Positions 1-9,331 of a stretch of DNA of 64,000 bases are shown piece after piece (within the stretch, counting starts at the first letter, position 1; every line of letters starts with the position of its first letter). The stretch is from Bowmanella denitrificans (GTDB lineage Bacteria; Pseudomonadota; Gammaproteobacteria; Enterobacterales; Alteromonadaceae). Where the stretch lies: the NCBI RefSeq assembly GCF_002887595.1, contig NZ_PEBU01000006.1, positions 1 to 64,000 of the forward strand. Direction: 5' to 3'. A program made the position numbers and the translations under genes. Under the pieces are notes generated by a model. It worked only from the letters and a program-made list of their open reading frames with translations, searched no databases and was not told the DNA's origin.

Positions 1-31
1 CCATGTGAGAGTAGCACACCGCCAGGCTCCC
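1..31 (+). rRNA. rrf: 5S ribosomal RNA, 3' end only
   Basis: The first 30 or so bases match the conserved 3' end of gammaproteobacterial 5S rRNA (a GAGAGTAG segment followed by CGCCAGGCTC). The rest of the gene, and presumably a whole rRNA operon, lies before the window. A rho-independent terminator follows directly, as expected for the end of an rrn operon. The exact mature end is uncertain by a few bases. Confidence 0.85.
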
Positions 32-40
32 AATATGAAG

Positions 41-71
41 AAGGGCTATCCGAGTGGATAGCCCTTTTTTA
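41..71 (+). terminator. rho-independent terminator of the rRNA operon
   Basis: A perfect stem (AAGGGCTATCC / GGATAGCCCTT) with a GAGT loop runs into a T-rich tail, ten bases after the 5S rRNA end. It closes the rRNA transcription unit. Confidence 0.92.
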
Positions 72-113
72 TTGCCTCTCGTTTACCCCAACCATCAGAC
101 CGCTTTAATCCCT

Positions 114-131
114 GTCGGAATCAATTCCGAC
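114..131. repeat. REP-like palindrome, copy 1
   Basis: An 18-bp palindrome, GTCGGAAT-CA-ATTCCGAC, with perfect 8-bp arms. The same element occurs at 20439-20456 and, with changed inner bases, at 20466-20483. It looks like a short dispersed extragenic palindrome (REP class). No transposase gene is nearby. The gap 72-271 holds nothing else I can support. Confidence 0.65.
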
Positions 132-271
132 CCACTCTGCTTGCTGTCACGCCTTAAGTTCAAAGATCTGATTTTTTCTGAAGGCCTATGTATAGCGCTG
201 GTTCATAAAGAAAAATCCTGTAATGTCATATACATAAAACTAGCTTGTTGATCCTGGTGGGAGAGTTGTAC

Positions 272-1360
272 ATGGATAAGCGACTGTATGAGATCGATCT
301 CTATCGTTTTATAGCTTCAGTGATGGTGTTGATATTTCACTATACCTTTGTGGGCTATATGCTCGGGTATGCGCCCGATATTCGCTTTGACGGCATAGGC
401 GAATACAGCCGTTACTTTTATCTGGGTATCAACTTCTTCTTCATTATTAGCGGCTTTGTGATCCTGATGAGCGCCAAAGATGGTGAACCAGGCAAGTTCT
501 TTGTTTCCCGTTTTATCCGGCTTTACCCGGCTTACTGGGTCGGGGTCATCCTGACCGGGAGCGGTATCTTGTACTTTAATCAAAGCCAATTTCAGGCATC
601 AAGCGCTGAAATTGCTGCCAATGCCACTATGTTCCAGGCTGCCATGGGGATAAAATCCATCGAATCTGCCTACTGGACATTGTGGATAGAAATGCAGTTT
701 TATCTGGTGATGTTTGCTCTGGCCTGGTTCGGCTGGTTACGTTTTATTCTGCCCCTGATTGGTCTGTCGTTGCTGGTGTGCACGGTCTCGCTTTTCACTA
801 GCTGGGGGCAAGCATTCGATCTCTGGACTAACGCATTTCCGCATTGGTGGGGATACTTCGCGACAGGTTGCCTGCTTTATCTTATTCGCAGAGATGGCTT
901 GGATTTACTGAAATCATCTATGTTAGTGCTGGCGTTAGTCTTTGTTGTCTGTCAAAACTGGCTATTTACCAACATGATGGAAGGCTGGTATGGCACGGCG
1001 TTTAATGAGTTTGTTATTATTGGATTAAATCTGTTGTTTTTGGGTTTGATGCTGTTTAGCACCTTGGCCAATCAACATCCGTTAAGAAATGCCCGGTTTG
1101 TTGCCTGGGGCGCCTTAACTTATCCCCTGTATCTGATTCATCAAAACATAGGCTATATGTTGTTTAATGCTTATGGCCAGCATATAAACAAGTACCTGAT
1201 GCTGGTTGTAACGGCATCACTGATGCTGGCTGTTGCTTACGCTATTCACCGCTTGGTGGAACGCCCCTTAGCTCCCTGGCTTAAGAAGCACTTAACGGCC
1301 TGGCTGCAGGACAAAAAGGCCAGAGAAAGCCGGGGCAAAGGGGAACTGGAGCCACAATGA
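272..1360 (+). CDS. acyltransferase 3 family membrane protein
   Basis: A 362-residue polytopic membrane protein of the acyltransferase-3 (OafA/NolL-like) family. Members transfer acyl groups, usually acetyl, to surface sugars or other cell-envelope acceptors. Visible support: the N-terminal EIDLYRFIA segment followed by a histidine in HY (the family's catalytic-type His), the SRFIRLYPAYW motif, and about ten hydrophobic segments to the end. I chose ATG 272 because GGGAG lies 8 nt upstream; an in-frame TTG at 245 has no such site. The gene stands alone after the rRNA operon. The acceptor cannot be told from sequence. Confidence 0.85.
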   Translation: MDKRLYEIDLYRFIASVMVLIFHYTFVGYMLGYAPDIRFDGIGEYSRYFYLGINFFFIISGFVILMSAKDGEPGKFFVSRFIRLYPAYWVGVILTGSGILYFNQSQFQASSAEIAANATMFQAAMGIKSIESAYWTLWIEMQFYLVMFALAWFGWLRFILPLIGLSLLVCTVSLFTSWGQAFDLWTNAFPHWWGYFATGCLLYLIRRDGLDLLKSSMLVLALVFVVCQNWLFTNMMEGWYGTAFNEFVIIGLNLLFLGLMLFSTLANQHPLRNARFVAWGALTYPLYLIHQNIGYMLFNAYGQHINKYLMLVVTASLMLAVAYAIHRLVERPLAPWLKKHLTAWLQDKKARESRGKGELEPQ

Positions 1361-1553
1361 CTCCCATTCATGCGGGCGATAAGAAGGACACCATAGAGCC
1401 GCTGCCGTCAAATGTGTGAGTAGAAGCATATTTTAATAGGCTGAAAATCTCTGATTTTTGTCTGAATTGTGCTGCCCAGAGCCTGGCGGATGTTGACTTT
1501 GTCTGAAGGAAACGTATTTTCGTCTGTATTGATTTCGCTAGGAGCCAACGGCT

Positions 1554-3554
1554 TTGGACAGGCAGCATCTCGGCATGGACGAGCAGGTGTACAGCGGGTG
1601 GCAGTTTGCACATTTTCACTTTTTTGCAGAGCAGGATCTGTTATGCAATCAATCGCATAATCAGCAGCATAAGCTGGAGCCTCAGGTCAGTCGCTTATTG
1701 CTGCTATTCTGCCAGTCCAACGGCCATCTGCTTAGCCGCGAGGAGCTGGAAAGAGCGCTATGGCCTAATACGGTGGTGGACAATAACAGCCTCTATCAAC
1801 TGTTAACCAAACTCAGGCGTTTACTGGAAGACTCGCCCCGCCAACCTCAATTTATTAAAACGGTGCCAAAGCGCGGTTATTGTTTCCTGCCTGATGTATC
1901 TGCTCTGCCTGCTGAGTCGGTTAATACTGATAGTAAGACGCCAAGCAAAAGGCCTGTATGGGTAAGATGGCTAAGCTGGGGATGTGTCGGAGCCATGTGT
2001 TTTGCTGCTGTTGCAAGCCTGGGGAGTAAGTTTGACAGACCCAAACCGGTGCAATACGCATTAACGGACGTAAGTTATGCGCTTGGTTTGGAAGCGGAAG
2101 TCAGTGCTCACCCCGAACAAAATTTACTCGCCTTTGTCAAAGACATCAATCAACTGCAGGTCAGTGATAAAAGCGGTAATTTACTTAGCAGTCTGAAAGT
2201 GGAAAGTCGTATCAGCCTGCCGCAGTGGCACCCTAAGCGGGCACTGCTGGCTTACTGGCAATATCAGGCCGGAGAGTGCTTACTGAATCTGGCCGATGAA
2301 AAGCTGAATCAGATCCACACCAGTCGTGCGTTGCCCTGTACCTATGCCAAGCGCCCGGTATGGAAAAATCTGGATGAAATGGTGGTGATCTTAAAACGCA
2401 ACCAGCAAGACCTGCCTTACCTCTATCGTATTAGCACTGGCCAACTGATTTTATTGCCGCTGCACCTGCACGCCGACGAGAATATTCGTGCCGCTGTTCG
2501 AGTCTGGGATGATGAAATTCTCTATCTGGTTAACAGCCCTGGCAAGGGCAGCTACTTGCTGTCTCTGGCCGGTAAAAAGGTGATGACATGGGATTACCAT
2601 GTATGGCTGATATCCTATAACCCTAAGCGTCGCACCCTGATTCTTAATCATCCGAGTCAAATGGGCGCTATCATTGAACAAGTGCCTGGACAAAAGGCAC
2701 AGGTGGTCGCCAATACTGCCCAGGGGGTTTTCACCTCTGTATCGGCGGACCAGCATGGTCAGTTGTTTGTGGCCAGCGAATCCTGGCAGGTTAATATTCG
2801 CAACAAGTTGAATATGCCCCTGTTTTCTTCATCCTCGCTGGATTATCTGCCAGCCACTAACCCATTGGGTGAAACGGCCTTTATGTCCAGACGCAGCGGA
2901 GTTTGCGAAGTCTATCTGCAAGCCGGAGACAAGCTGACCAGGCTTTCTGCCTATCATGGTAATGCCTATGCACATTTTCTGCAGTGGAGTCCCGATTTCA
3001 GTGCTCTGCTGTCCAATCGCGACAAACAAATCGTGCTGTATGGGCGACAGGGAGAAATTGGCGAATTTACCACTGAGCTAAGTGGCCCGTTGTTAAGTCT
3101 GGGGTGGTTGGACCATGAGCGGCTTTATGCATATGATGGCCAGACACTGATTTTGTACAACCGCCAGGGAATTATTCTACAGCAGTGGGCCATAGACGCC
3201 TTGGCGGTGCATTATGACTGGCAGGACAAGCGTTGGCTGATTTTTGACAAGCAGGTACTGCGCAGCACGTCTTCACTGGATATGCCTGGCGAGGCGTTAA
3301 CTTCTCTCAACCCTCAGCACGTCAATCAACTGATGAATCTTAAGCTGGTCGATGGCAAGGTCTACTGGCAGTCAAAATGGGATAAAGGCATCCAAATCTG
3401 GCAATTTTCCCTGGATCAGACTCTGGCGCCGGTGCTGATAGAGCAGGGCCACTTTATCTGGCATTTTGATGTGGATGCCAAAGGGGAGCTAATGGTGGCG
3501 GCCAGGGAGAGAGTGGAAGGGGATATCAAGGTGTTGCGTCCAACCGAGCTTTAA
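1554..3554 (+). CDS. CadC-like membrane-anchored transcriptional regulator
   Basis: A 666-residue one-component regulator. Residues about 40-113 form an OmpR/PhoB-type winged helix (ending in the typical TVPKRGYCF), residues 137-157 a single membrane segment, and the remaining ~500 residues a periplasmic region with repeated W/D-rich strands suggesting a TolB-like beta-propeller sensor. This is the CadC/ToxR architecture: DNA is bound while the protein stays in the inner membrane, and the signal is sensed outside. Start: TTG 1554, with AGGAG 9 nt upstream; ATG 1575 is an alternative. Its 3' end overlaps convergent tmcA by 29 bp. No obvious target operon adjoins it, so the signal is unknown. 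Confidence 0.8.
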   Translation: MDRQHLGMDEQVYSGWQFAHFHFFAEQDLLCNQSHNQQHKLEPQVSRLLLLFCQSNGHLLSREELERALWPNTVVDNNSLYQLLTKLRRLLEDSPRQPQFIKTVPKRGYCFLPDVSALPAESVNTDSKTPSKRPVWVRWLSWGCVGAMCFAAVASLGSKFDRPKPVQYALTDVSYALGLEAEVSAHPEQNLLAFVKDINQLQVSDKSGNLLSSLKVESRISLPQWHPKRALLAYWQYQAGECLLNLADEKLNQIHTSRALPCTYAKRPVWKNLDEMVVILKRNQQDLPYLYRISTGQLILLPLHLHADENIRAAVRVWDDEILYLVNSPGKGSYLLSLAGKKVMTWDYHVWLISYNPKRRTLILNHPSQMGAIIEQVPGQKAQVVANTAQGVFTSVSADQHGQLFVASESWQVNIRNKLNMPLFSSSSLDYLPATNPLGETAFMSRRSGVCEVYLQAGDKLTRLSAYHGNAYAHFLQWSPDFSALLSNRDKQIVLYGRQGEIGEFTTELSGPLLSLGWLDHERLYAYDGQTLILYNRQGIILQQWAIDALAVHYDWQDKRWLIFDKQVLRSTSSLDMPGEALTSLNPQHVNQLMNLKLVDGKVYWQSKWDKGIQIWQFSLDQTLAPVLIEQGHFIWHFDVDAKGELMVAARERVEGDIKVLRPTEL

Positions 3555-5625
3555 CCCATGACCTAAGCCGGGCCACCAGTTGTTTTTTACCACTAAGCCC
3601 GGCTTCCTGACAAACTGAGCCAATATCCCAACCTTGCAGCAGGTATCGCATTGCCAATTGCGTATCCATGCATGCTGGCAGTTTCACTCTGCTTATCAGC
3701 AAACAGCGCAGCGCCTGAAGCACATTATCAAGTGGCTGTGTGCCAACTGAAAAGGCCTGTAATTGTCTCTGATATCTGGCGCTAAGAGTGACGTCCTGGC
3801 GATTCCCCTTTAATAAACTCAGGGCCAGGCTGGCATCTAGCTGCTTAAAGTAAGTGGCTAACAGATAAGGATACTCGTCATAAAAGTAGCTTGTCAGTGC
3901 ACACTGCCAGATCTGCGCCTTAGAGCTGAGCGCTTTTAACACCAGCAGGCTATGTTCGCCGCTGGCAGCATCCTGCTTGTGCCCGAGTCTGACGGGCATA
4001 AATTCACTATGTTGCCAGAAAGCCAATAAATCTGGCGAGGCGCCAAAACTGCTACCCAAGGCATCATAGCCGCGATGAGTCGCTTCAGTGGTCAATTGCC
4101 TCAGCATTTGCCGGCCCAGCCCCAAACGGCGCAGGCTGTCTTTTACCGCAATGCGCACAATTCGAAGATAGCTGAGACTGGCCAGCGTCGGTTCACATAA
4201 ATAAGCACTGAGATTCTGCGCCAATAAATGACCTTGCACCCGCCGCTGCCCCAGGCTAATGGGGTTAGCGAGGTCCGCCAGGCGCTGCGTGCCTTCTGTT
4301 TGTACCAGCATCGCAGCAAGCAAGTGTTGCTCTTGCTGCAAGGTAACAACCTGTATATCCGGGGCGTCCAGTATACGCTGCAGGTCATCCGGACTGGTCT
4401 GATAATGGGCATTGACCAGCAGGTCAAATACCTTATGCAATAAGCTGGGTTGACTCGCCAACTGCGGGCCTGAATACCAGTGCAGTTTGAGTGCTGTGAA
4501 CGGTTGTGAAGCTAATGTCTCTGGCGCATCACGCATGAGTAAGGCGTCAAACCATAAAGCTTCCAGACAGTCTCCTGGTGACCAGCGCAAAGGCGTGGAT
4601 AAATGCAGTTGTTGCCAGCCGGGACGCTGAGCTTGCAGATAAGGTTTAAAGCGTATCTCAAAGCCTCGTCCACTGCCTTCGTAGCCGTGAATAGTGGAGG
4701 CAAATACCACCCGGCTATAACGTCCTAACAGTTTTTTCAGCAAGGGCGCCGGGATCGCTGCGGCTTCATCCACAAGCAATACGTCGGCAGGCTGCGCTTC
4801 GCGTAGCAGCACATCAACAGGTACAAAGCGCAGCTCCCCATGTGCTGTCTGCAGTCGATCTTTGCTTTGGTTTGCTTCTGGCAAAAGCTTTGCGGCTTGT
4901 GTAAAAGCCTGGGCAACGGCATCCGGATGCGGGGCGGTGATGACAATATTCCTGGCATTGTCACGGATCAGTTGAGCTGCGGCAATGCCCAATGCTGATG
5001 ACTTACCTCGGCCCCGGTCCGCGGTAATAACCAGCGGGCGATGTCGGTGCCCCTTCGCCACTTTGACAATGCCCTGTACCGCCAACTCTTGTTCGGGGCT
5101 GGCACAGGGGCCCGGCATGGCTGATGGTTCGTCAGCCTGATAGTGGTAGCCGCGAAATGCCTCTGGTGTAAATACTGCCACCTGCCTGGATTGGCTGACC
5201 CTATCGAGTAGCCAACGACAGAACTGGCTGGGGCCAACAGGCCAGCCGAAGGAGTTTTTCTGTCCGGCTTTGGGGTCAATAAAGTGGACAAGTTCTTGTT
5301 GCGCCGGACACAGCAGCAGCATTAAGCCTCCCCGGCGTACGGTGCCGGACAGTGCCACTAACGCACTGGCGCTGACACCTGCAAATAAGTCATAAACAAC
5401 TGTATCCCATTCATTGCCCAGTTGGCGTCTGTAGTCACGACAAGACACCTGATCCGGCTCGTCGCCAATCCACAGGGCCTGACCCGCCCCTGAATGTGAT
5501 AACAGGCTGGCGGCTTGCTGTCTGGTCCAATCTTTGGGCCCCTGAATAAGCAGAAGCTGGCGATGAAACTGACCTGAGTAACGCTGATTCAGCCAGGATT
5601 GAAAAGCATGTTGCACGTCGGCCAT
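3526..5625 (-). CDS. tmcA: tRNA(Met) cytidine acetyltransferase TmcA
   Basis: A 699-residue enzyme that makes N4-acetylcytidine at the wobble base of elongator tRNA-Met, using acetyl-CoA and ATP. Seen in the sequence: an N-terminal DUF1726-type region, an RNA-helicase-like ATPase with Walker A ADRGRGKSS at about 202-210 and a LLVDEAAAIP Walker B, then a GNAT acetyl-CoA-binding segment (RRLGLGRQML) and a C-terminal tRNA-binding part. Length fits E. coli TmcA (about 670). It is divergent from the thioesterase gene at 5686 with a 60-bp shared promoter gap. Confidence 0.95.
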   Translation of the reverse strand: MADVQHAFQSWLNQRYSGQFHRQLLLIQGPKDWTRQQAASLLSHSGAGQALWIGDEPDQVSCRDYRRQLGNEWDTVVYDLFAGVSASALVALSGTVRRGGLMLLLCPAQQELVHFIDPKAGQKNSFGWPVGPSQFCRWLLDRVSQSRQVAVFTPEAFRGYHYQADEPSAMPGPCASPEQELAVQGIVKVAKGHRHRPLVITADRGRGKSSALGIAAAQLIRDNARNIVITAPHPDAVAQAFTQAAKLLPEANQSKDRLQTAHGELRFVPVDVLLREAQPADVLLVDEAAAIPAPLLKKLLGRYSRVVFASTIHGYEGSGRGFEIRFKPYLQAQRPGWQQLHLSTPLRWSPGDCLEALWFDALLMRDAPETLASQPFTALKLHWYSGPQLASQPSLLHKVFDLLVNAHYQTSPDDLQRILDAPDIQVVTLQQEQHLLAAMLVQTEGTQRLADLANPISLGQRRVQGHLLAQNLSAYLCEPTLASLSYLRIVRIAVKDSLRRLGLGRQMLRQLTTEATHRGYDALGSSFGASPDLLAFWQHSEFMPVRLGHKQDAASGEHSLLVLKALSSKAQIWQCALTSYFYDEYPYLLATYFKQLDASLALSLLKGNRQDVTLSARYQRQLQAFSVGTQPLDNVLQALRCLLISRVKLPACMDTQLAMRYLLQGWDIGSVCQEAGLSGKKQLVARLRSWVKARLDATP

Positions 5626-5685
5626 ATTGTCAGATAACTGGTATACTTAGCGCCTAGTTTATCCTATTGCTGTAGAGGAATTCGA

Positions 5686-6102
5686 ATGCGCTTTTTATCC
5701 CGTCGTCTGGTGATGCCTAATGACCTTAACTATGCGAACGCCTTGTTTGGCGGACGCGCCCTGGAATGGATAGATGAGGAAGCTGCCATTTATGCCATCT
5801 GCCAATTGGAAAGCAATCATCTGGTCACCAAACACATTGGTGAAATCAGCTTTGAATCTCCGGCATTACAGGGCGATGTGGTGGAATTTGGTCTGGCCAC
5901 CAAAAAGGTGGGCTGTACCTCTATTACAGTGTCCTGTCTGGTACGCAATAAGGCCACCAAGAAAACCATCTGCTTTGCTGACGATATTGTATTTGTACGG
6001 GTAGATCCGGAAACCCGTTTGCCGGTACCCCATGGTAAAACTATGGAAGAACTGGAGTCGCAAACCCGCCAAGAGCTCAAGACCCTGAATATGCAGGACT
6101 AG
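5686..6102 (+). CDS. acyl-CoA thioesterase (hotdog fold, YciA-like)
   Basis: A 138-residue hotdog-fold protein of the acyl-CoA thioesterase family (YciA/BACH type), hydrolysing acyl-CoA to free acid and CoA in the cytoplasm. The conserved start of the hotdog domain is visible: MPNDLNYANALFGGRALEWID, in which the N/GG/D residues sit on the central helix. AGGAA precedes the ATG. The stop codon overlaps that of convergent cydC by 4 bp. Acyl-chain preference cannot be read from sequence, so YciA proper is possible but not certain. Confidence 0.85.
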   Translation: MRFLSRRLVMPNDLNYANALFGGRALEWIDEEAAIYAICQLESNHLVTKHIGEISFESPALQGDVVEFGLATKKVGCTSITVSCLVRNKATKKTICFADDIVFVRVDPETRLPVPHGKTMEELESQTRQELKTLNMQD

Positions 6103-7628
6103 CTCACCTTACGCCCAGCCCTGGCGTTCGCTTCAATGAGTTTATCCATGTCCAGCGTCTGACTAACATGCAGATTGGTGGGGCGCAGGTGACTGGCCAG
6201 GACAATGATTCTATTGGCCGCAGCCCTGTTAATGCTGTCAGCCATCAGCTGTTGCTGATGGCTGTCCAGACCTTCAAAAGGTTCGTCAAGGCACCAGAGC
6301 GACGCCTCGCTTAACCAGGCTCTGGCCAGATTCAATCGTTTCAGTTCACCGCCACTTAATTTTCGCCCTGTTTCACCCAGCCACTCTTCCAGGGCATTTT
6401 CAAGGTGTGACAGGTTGGCCTGCCGTAATACCTCAATCAGCTTAGTGTCAGAGGCCGCTGCCGAGGCGATCTGCAGGTTGTCCCTGAGACTGCCGGCCAG
6501 ACAAACCGGTTGCTGCTGAGCGAGGTACCAGCCCGTTACCACACCCTGTGCCAGAGTCTGACCCTTAACCAGGCGTTCCCCTTGATAAGGAATAAGGCCA
6601 AACAGAGCCTGTAGCAAGCTGGTCTTGCCTGAGCCGGAGCCACCCTGCAGTAACAGTAACTGACCGCTTTGCAGGCTTAAACTCATCGGCGGCAGCGAGC
6701 GGTTGCTGACCTGAAATGCCTTAAGTTGTATCTGTTCAAGCGGCATATCCAGTGTTTGTTGCGCGACATTTTGGATGGCAAGATGGGTTAGTTGTGTTTT
6801 GCCGTTACGGTAATCGGCCAGCGCTTGCTGCGAGCGCAGCGGGCCCGCCAACCAGTCTCTGGCGGTTAACAGCAGCATAACCGGAATAAGCAGTTTGGCT
6901 TGTCCAAGCAGGGCTGCAGGGGCCTGATAAAGCACTATTATCAGCAGTAACAGGCTTACACCATGCAATCGCCATAGTGCATGATCAGCGCGGTTTTGGA
7001 TGTGCTGCTGTGCCTGCCACATGGCGGATGCATCGGCCAGATGCAATTCGGATTGCATATGCCATAACGAGCAACTGCTGAGCTGGGCGTTGGTTTGCTG
7101 TCTGAAGCGCTGCTTATGTTGCAACAGTTGTTCACTGTCACTCAGAGCTTTGAGGCAAACCCAGCCGAAGCTGAGCAGCATCCCCATCAATAAACCCCAA
7201 CCATACACTGCCACTACTGGTGTTAAACACATCAGGGCCAGTTGACTAATCAGTAGCGTCAGGACCAGGCCAGCTTGCTGGCTTATCCAGGCCACCCATA
7301 AGGCGGCAACCGCTTCGGTATGCTGCACCAGTGCCTCAGTATTGGCGTCTTGTTGTGGTAACCGACTGTTGTGCATGCGTTTGAATAAGGTCAGTCTGGT
7401 GGCGGCTAGTCGCTCTAACAATTGTTTATGCCCCAGCCACATTTGTCCGTAGCCCGATGCAATACGAATCAGGGCAAGGGCGCGAATGACCACGGCAGGC
7501 AACATATAGTTGAACCCTGGGGCGGCAATGGCGCAGGCGGCAATAAACCAACTGGAAAAAATCAACAAAATCAGACCGGCAGCGACGTGGATTGCGGCCA
7601 GCAAGGTTGCCAGCAGATTGGGCTTCAT
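6099..7628 (-). CDS. cydC: cysteine/glutathione exporter subunit CydC
   Basis: A 509-residue half ABC transporter (six membrane segments, then an ATPase with Walker A GGSGSGKTS, signature LSGGELKR and Walker B WCLDEP). With CydD it exports cysteine and glutathione to the periplasm and is required to assemble cytochrome bd. The start is ATG 7628, which overlaps the cydD stop as ATGA, so the pair is translationally coupled. An upstream in-frame start would extend into cydD and is rejected. Last gene of the cydABXDC operon. Confidence 0.93.
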   Translation of the reverse strand: MKPNLLATLLAAIHVAAGLILLIFSSWFIAACAIAAPGFNYMLPAVVIRALALIRIASGYGQMWLGHKQLLERLAATRLTLFKRMHNSRLPQQDANTEALVQHTEAVAALWVAWISQQAGLVLTLLISQLALMCLTPVVAVYGWGLLMGMLLSFGWVCLKALSDSEQLLQHKQRFRQQTNAQLSSCSLWHMQSELHLADASAMWQAQQHIQNRADHALWRLHGVSLLLLIIVLYQAPAALLGQAKLLIPVMLLLTARDWLAGPLRSQQALADYRNGKTQLTHLAIQNVAQQTLDMPLEQIQLKAFQVSNRSLPPMSLSLQSGQLLLLQGGSGSGKTSLLQALFGLIPYQGERLVKGQTLAQGVVTGWYLAQQQPVCLAGSLRDNLQIASAAASDTKLIEVLRQANLSHLENALEEWLGETGRKLSGGELKRLNLARAWLSEASLWCLDEPFEGLDSHQQQLMADSINRAAANRIIVLASHLRPTNLHVSQTLDMDKLIEANARAGRKVS

Positions 7629-9223
7629 AGACAGGTAATCTCCAGTCTGTCTGCCTGCCAATGGCGGTTGAACCATTGTGCAGGTAACGGTTTGTGTGAC
7701 GCCCATACCACAGTGCGATCAGCCAGATGCAGCCTTAGCAGATGACAGAGTCGCTGGTGCTGTTCGTTGGTCAGGTGAGCTGTGGGCTCATCCAGTAATA
7801 CCAGGTGAGTATCCGATAACAGTATTCGGGCCAGTGCCAGACGCTGTGCCTGTCCCCCGGAAAGAGCAGGGTGCTCACCCATTATGCTATCCAGGCAATG
7901 AGGTAGGCTCTTTGCCCAGTCACTTAACTCAACCTGGGCCAGCACTTGCCATAATCTGTCGTCATTGTGCTGATGACCAAGACACAAATTATCGCGCAGG
8001 CTAAGGGGTGTGATAACGGCCTGTTGAGTGAGTAACACCGCCTGACTTTGTATGCTATGACTACAAGGACGTTGGCCAAGCAAGCATTCCAACAACAATG
8101 TTTTGCCACTGCCTGACGGACCGGACAGTTGCACCCAATCCCCGGCTTGTAAGGTCAATCTTCTGGCATGCAACCCCGGCGGGCGGGCTTGCAGTGCTAC
8201 CCAGTCCAAACCACTGAACTGTCCTGGCGTAGTGGGTGGCAAAGGCATTTCCAGTAGGGGGTGAAGCTCCATCGCCGCAGCCTCGGCCGCAGCCTTTTGA
8301 TGATAGAGGCGCCCCAGGGCCTTTAATTCGCTAAAGCATAAAGGCGCAACCAGCAGAATAAACAGCCCCTGCTGCAGATTTAACGCTGGGCCTATCTGTA
8401 GCTCAGACAGTAAATTAAAGCCAACAAATACCGCTACCAATGCCACTGCCAGGGTGGCAAAGAAATCCAGCACGCTGCTGGATAGAAAGGCCAGACTGAC
8501 CACTTTCATGGTGCGCCGATTTAATTCGTCACTGGCATCTTCAAGCAGGCGCTGCTGGCCGCTATGAGCCTGATGAATCAATAGCAGATCGGCCGCCTTC
8601 AGGCGGTCAGCAAACAAACTGCCCAACCGTGTCAGGGCGGTAAAATGCCTGCGATGCAAACTGGCTGCGCCACTGCCGACTAAATACATAAACAACGGTA
8701 CCACAGGCAGGGTGAACAACATTAATACCGCTATCAACCAACTCGCTGGCCATAAACAGATGATGGCAAGCAAGGGAGCCAGTACGGCCAATTGTTTTTG
8801 CACCTGATAGCGGCTCAGAAATTCCGCCGTGGCGGGAATATGTTGTGACCAGAGTTGCTGCCAGTAGAAGGTGGGATGGCGGCGCACCAGCGCCAGTTGT
8901 CCGTTTTGTAACTGCCAGTGCAAGCGGCTTTGTAAATGCTGGCAGAGTTGCAAGTAAGTGCGCTGAGTCAGTTGTTGTTTTGCATAATCAAACCCAAGCC
9001 ACATGCCCGCCGTCAGCATAACGCCTGATAATGTGGCTGAGTTGACCGGCTGTTTGCTGACAATCAGTGCGTCCGCGGCGACACTGACAAACCAGAAGAG
9101 TCCGAGCTGGCAGGCGAATATGGCCAAGCCCAGGGCTGTCAGTAGATGCAGGGCAGTGCGTTTAGTACTGCCCTGTTGACTGAGCCACGTCGACAGAGCC
9201 GGTGTGGCAGCGTCTTTAGTCAT
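7625..9223 (-). CDS. cydD: cysteine/glutathione exporter subunit CydD
   Basis: A 532-residue half ABC transporter, partner of CydC. Membrane domain in roughly the first 320 residues; ATPase with Walker A GPSGSGKTL, signature LSGGQAQRLALA and Walker B VLLDEPTAHL. I chose ATG 9223, which overlaps the cydX stop (ATGACTAA) and gives the usual family N-terminus; a GTG at 9280 would run through cydX in another frame and is not supported. Confidence 0.93.
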   Translation of the reverse strand: MTKDAATPALSTWLSQQGSTKRTALHLLTALGLAIFACQLGLFWFVSVAADALIVSKQPVNSATLSGVMLTAGMWLGFDYAKQQLTQRTYLQLCQHLQSRLHWQLQNGQLALVRRHPTFYWQQLWSQHIPATAEFLSRYQVQKQLAVLAPLLAIICLWPASWLIAVLMLFTLPVVPLFMYLVGSGAASLHRRHFTALTRLGSLFADRLKAADLLLIHQAHSGQQRLLEDASDELNRRTMKVVSLAFLSSSVLDFFATLAVALVAVFVGFNLLSELQIGPALNLQQGLFILLVAPLCFSELKALGRLYHQKAAAEAAAMELHPLLEMPLPPTTPGQFSGLDWVALQARPPGLHARRLTLQAGDWVQLSGPSGSGKTLLLECLLGQRPCSHSIQSQAVLLTQQAVITPLSLRDNLCLGHQHNDDRLWQVLAQVELSDWAKSLPHCLDSIMGEHPALSGGQAQRLALARILLSDTHLVLLDEPTAHLTNEQHQRLCHLLRLHLADRTVVWASHKPLPAQWFNRHWQADRLEITCL

Positions 9224-9320
9224 TTCTGTCCATGTCTTCGGTAGACTCCAGCCACATGGCGTTGATAATGCCAAAGGCACAGGCGAGTAAAACGCCCAGT
9301 ATCCAGGTGAAATACCACAT
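9216..9320 (-). CDS. cydX: cytochrome bd small subunit CydX
   Basis: A 34-residue single-span membrane protein. It begins MWYFTWILGV, continues with a hydrophobic helix and ends with a short acidic tail (WLESTEDMDRND). This is the CydX/YbgT family, a small subunit that stabilises the haem site of cytochrome bd oxidase. A strong AGGAGG (9327-9333 on the complement) lies 7 nt before the ATG and touches the cydB stop. It sits between cydB and cydD, overlapping the cydD start. Easily missed because of its size. Confidence 0.95.
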   Translation of the reverse strand: MWYFTWILGVLLACAFGIINAMWLESTEDMDRND

Positions 9321-9331
9321 AGTCAGTCCTC

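Noticed and set aside
54-251. 65-codon plus-strand frame after the rRNA operon
   Set aside because: Begins in the terminator stem, contains the REP-like palindrome, no ribosome site.
7629-7706. Longer CydC N-terminus from an upstream in-frame start
   Set aside because: It would lie inside cydD; ATG 7628 overlapping the cydD stop is the typical coupled start and matches the family.
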